NCBI RefSeq assembly: GCF_022581195.2
Contig: NC_061470.1
Coordinates: forward strand, 1,984,001 to 2,048,000
Reading direction: 5' to 3'
Origin: Helicoverpa zea
Taxonomy: Eukaryota > Arthropoda > Insecta > Lepidoptera > Noctuidae
Length of the DNA stretch: 64,000 nt
Part shown: piece after piece, positions 59,343 through 64,000 of the stretch
Position numbering within the stretch: the first letter of the stretch is position 1
Layout: each line of letters opens with the position of its first letter
The notes under the pieces: generated by a model
Told to the model about the DNA's origin: nothing
The model's input: the letters and a program-made list of their open reading frames with translations, nothing else
The model's database searches: none
Position numbers and translations under genes: made by a program

Positions 59343-59545
59343 CGTTATGTCTGGCAGAAGTGAGAACCCAGAAAGTGTGATAACCAGTCATACCAACGAG
59401 TATCTCTTTGCCCGAGTAATGGGATTGAAGGATGAAAAAGCAGTCATGGGGTTCAATAGGCAGTCGCTCCATGTTAAATACTGGTCAACTCAGCTGGGTC
59501 AAGTTAAACAGAAAGCCGACTCCAACGTAGTTGGGAAATCCTCTA
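59343..59545 (+). repeat. SINE-like interspersed repeat (diverged)
   Basis: Recognisable by CCAGTCATACCAACGAGTAT, CAGTCGCTCCATGTTAAATA and CCGACTCCAACGTAGTTGGG. Confidence 0.65.
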
Positions 59546-59609
59546 AGCGGGTATCTTCTATAATGATGATTACTTATTTACTCATTTATCCTTTGTAAAG
59601 TTTCTAATA

Positions 59610-59705
59610 TCCACAAAGCGTATACAGCCCAACCCAGGAATGGAACCCTTGATCAAGTGCATGATAGTCTTCCTTACATACAACCATTGCGACGAGGCCA
59701 AAAAT
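59610..59705 (-). repeat. tRNA-derived SINE fragment
   Basis: The minus strand shows CTCGTCGCAATGG (A-box-like) and GGGTTCCATTCC (B-box-like). The body is lost. Confidence 0.5.
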
Positions 59706-61034
59706 GAAACCACATAACCCAGGTTCCACCAAGCTATTAAACATTACCCAACTTATGTCACCCAAAAGCCATAGTGTAAAACAGTCTAACCACGTCAGAA
59801 CATCAGACCGTCACGAGCGCTCGTTCGGAAACGCATGTGATTTGAATAATCCGCAGCGACAAGCTAAGTTACTTAGAGTGCCCAACTTGATGCATGTTGT
59901 TTTTGAACGAACGGATATCTGCATTGGGTTGTCTCTTTCTTTCTTATTGTTTTATAGTACGAATAAACTAATTTGCATGTCATTATATCATGACTGAATA
60001 CCGAACACACTGAAATTTTGTAACACCTTATGAACCTACTGTATTTATGTGCAAATAAATACTTTGACTTTGACTTTGAATATATATTTAGTTGGCAGTG
60101 TTTATGTTATCTACTATCCTTTTATTTCAGTTTCACTACTTCTCATTCCCGGGTAAAATATAGTAATACATGCTAAGATCAAAAATGTAAAATTGGTGTA
60201 GCTAATAAAGATTTATCTGTCTATTTTAGAGAACTACAAATTAATTCACAGTTCAAGTCAATTCAAACTTATACACACTTTACTGTATGAAATGATATAT
60301 TTTGATCAATAAGTAATATTTACTAATCATGTATATGCAATAATATCTCCCATTGAAGCCATAGCAGATATTTTATAGTGCCTTATAAGTAGGTACCTAC
60401 TTACTTTACATATATTTTTTGAAAGCTTACTCAAGAACGATTAGAGCACTTACTAAAATGACATGGTTAGCAAAAAGTTAATTTCGATATAAAAATGTAA
60501 GATGTTCTCAACAAACTTAAATGTTAAAAATTTCTTAAATTTTTATATCGAAATGAACTTTTTACATATATACTTATTTATATTGCTTTGCTCAAATAAG
60601 TGCTTCAGCCAAGTCGTGAAAGCTACGACAAACTCACAGGCATTGTCCTATTCATAAGTCAACACTACTTAATATTATAAAGCTGAAGAATTTGTTTGTT
60701 TGACGATCAATTTCATGAATTAGTGGGCCGATTTGAAAAATTCTTTCGTAATTACATAGTGAATTTTTTTAAGAAGGCTATAAAATTAACCCCATAACAG
60801 GCCCGTTCAAACAAACAAACAAAAGTTGGAAGAAACTCATGAAATAAGCTATGCCTATGTACTATCCGTCTATTCTATTCTATTTTTGAATATGGCAATC
60901 CGTGTCGATGTCAATTCGACGATTCTGCCAATGACAAGTGGGATGACAAGCAAGTAGTGCTTTTAATGAAAAAAAAATATATATATACATATATTGATTT
61001 AAGACGGAGCTGTGGCCGATCTTGTGTAACTTAA

Positions 61035-61198
61035 TGGTGTCTACACACCAAAGCCGCTGATGCCGGCGGCACAGCCCGGCGGCCCAAGCCGCCGGCCGTA
61101 TTTTGTTCAATCATGCCGCATGATTGTACAAAATACGGCCGGCGGGTTGGGCCGCCGGGCTGTGCCGCCGGCATCTGCGGCTTTGGTGTGTAGACACC
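61035..61198. mobile_element. Near-perfect GC-rich palindrome flanked by TTAA
   Basis: The 164-bp element folds on itself almost completely. GGTGTCTACACACCAAAGCC at the left equals the complement of the right end. It is bordered by TTAA at 61031-61034 and 61199-61202, the target used by piggyBac-type transposases. The arms contain GCCGGCGGC words. One extra T lies at the left border. Confidence 0.9.
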
Positions 61199-61207
61199 TT
61201 AATGTTA

Positions 61208-61339
61208 CCACAAAAACTTTTTAACGTCAGTTTAAGACTTGTCTAAAAAAATGTCAAATTATGACGTTGACATAAGGTTCATTTTGGAGCCACATTTTTT
61301 TTAGACAAGTGTAAAACAGTTGTTAAAGTTTTTGTAGTA
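61208..61339. mobile_element. Short MITE adjoining the palindrome
   Basis: TACCACAAAAACTTTTTAAC at the left and GTTAAAGTTTTTGTAGTA at the right are inverted copies, followed inward by GACTTGTCTAAAAAAA and TTTTTTTAGACAAGTG. It starts only a few bases after the right TTAA of the previous element. Confidence 0.85.
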
Positions 61340-62489
61340 AGGCCATATGTGTTCTTGTCTGTATTCTATGTGTGTATATGTGTACATGAAATATTAAATA
61401 AATAAATAAAATTGCATTATCATGTCATCATGTGCAATCTTTTCAAAATGAATGAACATAATATCTAAATCAACCAAATTAAACCAATTAATCCATAATG
61501 TTTTGTATTTAATTTCGAAAATAAACAGATAAAAAAGCAACTGGAACCACGAGCAAACTCTAGTAAATTATATGTCAACGTAGTTTACGAGGTGCGTGAG
61601 GGAAAATATTTACTTATTTGATAGATAGATGCTCTTCAAAGTTCACTGATCTTGTGTGGGCTGAAGATTATTGGAGAAAAATAGAAATACCTACGTATTT
61701 AAATATTATTATATTTTAACTTTGATCGCGTCGTCAGCTATTTCCGAAAATGATTTTCAAAAGCAGAGATGAGAAATAAGAAATTTGGTAATTTTATTGT
61801 AAAGCGAAAAAAAAATTGTAAGACCGGTGATAGCGTTTTTACATTGGTGGATTTTCCGCTGGCATTTGATAATTGAAAATTTAGAATTTAGAATTTTTAA
61901 TACAGCTGAAACCGTGCGAAAGGTAATTTAGGCACGAGACATGTATTGTGAAAGAAAACCCAATGAAATCGGGGCGTGTGTGAAATGTCATTCATATAGT
62001 TGAGTATTGAGTGTAAGTTTTTTCATTATTTCAGCACTTAATTTATTTGAATTTGTAAAAAACCTTATCGAGATTTCACGTTTGACGAAATCTGAAAATG
62101 TATTAATTACTTATATTCAGCCTACCGACATTTCTTTAGGTTTTATACTAACTCCTTTCATTCTGAATACCTACTGTAATACCCCGTATTCGACTCTGAC
62201 CGTTTCATACTATATTCCATACAACCAGATAGATATACTAAGAATCCTAAATCTGTTTACCCACTGAAAAGTAAGCGAAAACATACCAACACACTTTTAC
62301 GTAACTGAAAACAAAATATAACAAGCCACGGTTCGCGCTAACGAATATATTAAAAATGGAACACAAAAATTTTAAATACAGAACGCAAACATACGTTCCT
62401 AACTTCGTATCTGCATGTAACATTTTCACCCTACAGTTTATCACTACGTCATATAATCATGTTTATTAACGATTTTTAATTGCAAAATT

Positions 62490-62816
62490 CTTCGTCGAGT
62501 TCCTTCGCGGCTGAGAGAGAGAGCGCTACCCTGTCTGTCGGCAAAATTCGTGAAATCCAGCCAGTGTGCCGCCTTTAGGCAAAGAGTGCAAACGTGCGTT
62601 GCGCCGCGTAAAAATTCCCCCACATTTTCGAAAATCGAGGTGTTGTGTGTGTATGTGTGTACTTAAAAAAAAAGTGGTTGTGATTGCATAAAAACTTTTT
62701 GGTACAGTGTTAGATACTTCGTAGTTGTATTAATACTTTTTGGTTTAAAACTGTAGGATAGTGTGCAAAGTTTTTTGGTGTGTGGTTCGTGATTCGTGTT
62801 GTGGAGGCTTTAGCAG
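62490..62816 (+). promoter_or_regulatory. Candidate promoter and non-coding first exon
   Basis: The sequence changes from AT-rich repeats to unique, CG-containing sequence with GAGAGAGAGAGCGCTACC, GTGTGTATGTGTGT and many GT words. It ends TTTAGCAG|GTAAGG, a strong donor (exon end 62816). This is the look of a long 5'UTR first exon of a gene extending right of the window. There is no long frame in it. Confidence 0.35.
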
Positions 62817-63675
62817 GTAAGGCAAGGTCACTTTTGTCGTTTAGTTATGTCAGGAATGTTAGGGTACACAGTGATTTAAATATAGAAGCCGAAAGGTCGG
62901 CGCGAATGTCTCTGAAATGGCATTGTTGTGTCTTTTATCCACATGTTTTATTTGTGGTCGTATGTTTCATAAAAGTTAAATGTAATGTTAACACGTCCTG
63001 AAACGTTAGTATTTTTTACTGCAAATAATGTAGGTACTTATGAAAAAAAAAACGATATGGGATGTTACTTTAACATTTCAAAAATCCACGTTTTTGGTTT
63101 TAATATAGACTAGAAAACTAGTCTTCTAGGCAATGTCGATTACGAATGGTGCAATCAGCAGAAAATAGTGTAGCATAATGTCTTTATAATTATGGTACAT
63201 ATCCGTTTCATAAAGCCTTCTGCGAAGGCTTTTACGCTAGTCTATCTCTCAGACGCAGCAAAATTAAGAATTTAATTAACTAAAGCACTAAACTCAATAA
63301 TTTTTAATAGCCCAGCAATTTAAAAACTTATTTCTTAAAACGACCGATAAAAACACGAGAATAACCGTCTATTATCTTTTGACATTTGCATAAAAATATA
63401 AAAGAGCACTTTGATTAAAACCTTCGCGCTTTCCAAAGGCTGGCTGGTGAAAAAAGAAAAATAAAAAGGTTTTTTTATGTAGAGGAAAGTAATTAATAGA
63501 GAGTGTCAAGTGCGATGACTGGCGATTTGCGAGACGAGCGATGTTCCCCGACGATTAAGGCGTTATCTAGACGAAATTAGGGGCAAGTTTCACCAGAACA
63601 TTAGTCTAGTTATTAATATTTCATTAAGATTATACTTACGGAGCGAAACAAATGAATTTTGGGAGCTCAGAAGCA
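62817..63675. other. Right-hand sequence after the candidate first exon
   Basis: AT-rich, with no convincing exon. It may be the first intron of the gene that starts near 62.5 kb. Confidence 0.4.
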
Positions 63676-63895
63676 ATTTTACGAACTGGTTTTGAATTTA
63701 GAACAAATCTTTTCTTGCCTCAAATAGGTCTTCTAAACCATTTTTGAATTTAGAACAATTTATTTCTTTCTGGAGATAGGTCTTATGAACATTTTGAATT
63801 TAGAACAAATTCTCTGTTCGTGCCAGACATACCTTGGTCTTACGAACATTTTTTGAATTTAGAACGAAGTTCCCTCTTTATGCCAGAGACTAAAA
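63676..63895. repeat. Degenerate tandem repeat, four units of 55-65 bp
   Basis: TTTTGAATTTAGAACAA recurs at about 63689, 63743, 63796 and 63852, each followed by a T/C-rich part and then GTCTT(A/C)(C/T)(G/A)AAC. Units differ in length. Confidence 0.75.
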
Positions 63896-64000
63896 GAAAA
63901 AGATTTGCTTACATTGGCTAGTTGTATGCATCTTATTTTTATTGATACTCTTTTACTACTTATTTTCAAAGAATTGTGAGTCAAACTTATCATCATCTTT

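Larger units (their letters stand above)
52646..62489. other. Gene-poor region of dispersed repeats
   Basis: No gene is recognised. Besides the elements listed separately, it contains repeats with CCGATTT and TTTCACCC words near 54180, 57540 and 58210, a (CA)n run at 55498-55513, and a block at 56340-56760 with CAGTCAGTCAGTCAGTGAG typical of dispersed insect repeats. A hairpin at 60468-60566 has arms AAAAAGTTAATTTCGATATA and TATATCGAAATGAACTTTTT. Open frames up to 152 codons show no family resemblance. Confidence 0.5.

Noticed and set aside
59014..59472. 152-codon minus-strand frame
   Set aside because: It partly overlaps a diverged SINE-like copy and shows no domain; composition is not gene-like.

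Overview
The window looks like nuclear DNA of a moth or butterfly (Lepidoptera), with fair confidence. It is AT-rich and its genes have short GT-AG exons. Intergenic DNA is packed with SINEs, foldback MITEs, R1-type LINE tails and LTR elements. The gene set is entirely eukaryotic: SNM1A nuclease, glucosamine-6-sulfatase, a TOM6-like protein, trypsin-like proteases, HSCB and SPT3. Most genes are spliced, so they were assembled here exon by exon with phase checks.

Layout. 1-13.0 kb (+): the 3' part of an SNM1A/DCLRE1A-type DNA cross-link repair nuclease, seven coding exons plus a 3'UTR exon. Its last coding intron carries a 5.3-kb LTR element with identical LTRs, a 4-bp target duplication and no recognisable gag-pol; its interior holds an 88-bp and a 35-bp tandem array. 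13.9-20.6 kb (-): a complete ten-exon N-acetylglucosamine-6-sulfatase (GNS). Its exon 6 has four extra partial copies in the next intron, and the acceptor edge of exon 5 is repeated in the intron before it. 20.6-22.4 kb (-): a two-exon, 50-residue TOM6-like protein whose stop lies only 58 bp upstream of the GNS start. 23.3-26.5, 29.6-31.5 and 38.9-40.5 kb (-): three paralogous trypsin-fold serine proteases with intact catalytic triads but divergent specificity pockets and activation sites. Between the second and third lies a Copia element with identical LTRs and decayed coding sequence, inserted in a MITE. 40.9-41.7 kb (+): the 3' end of an R1-clade LINE. 42.2-43.9 kb (-): HSCB. 44.4-45.3 kb (+): intronless SPT3, head-to-head with HSCB.

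45.3-64 kb is almost gene-free. It holds two phase-compatible exons (48.27 and 52.40 kb, +) of an unrecognised gene and a possible non-coding first exon near 62.5-62.8 kb (+). The rest is SINEs, MITEs and LINE tails.

The host genes do not form one pathway. The local relationships that matter are the tandem protease family, the TOM6-like/GNS near-overlap and the HSCB/SPT3 divergent promoter. The most unusual features are the exon-edge arrays inside GNS, the coding-free LTR element, and a PCNA-binding-like motif at the C-terminus of the SNM1A protein.
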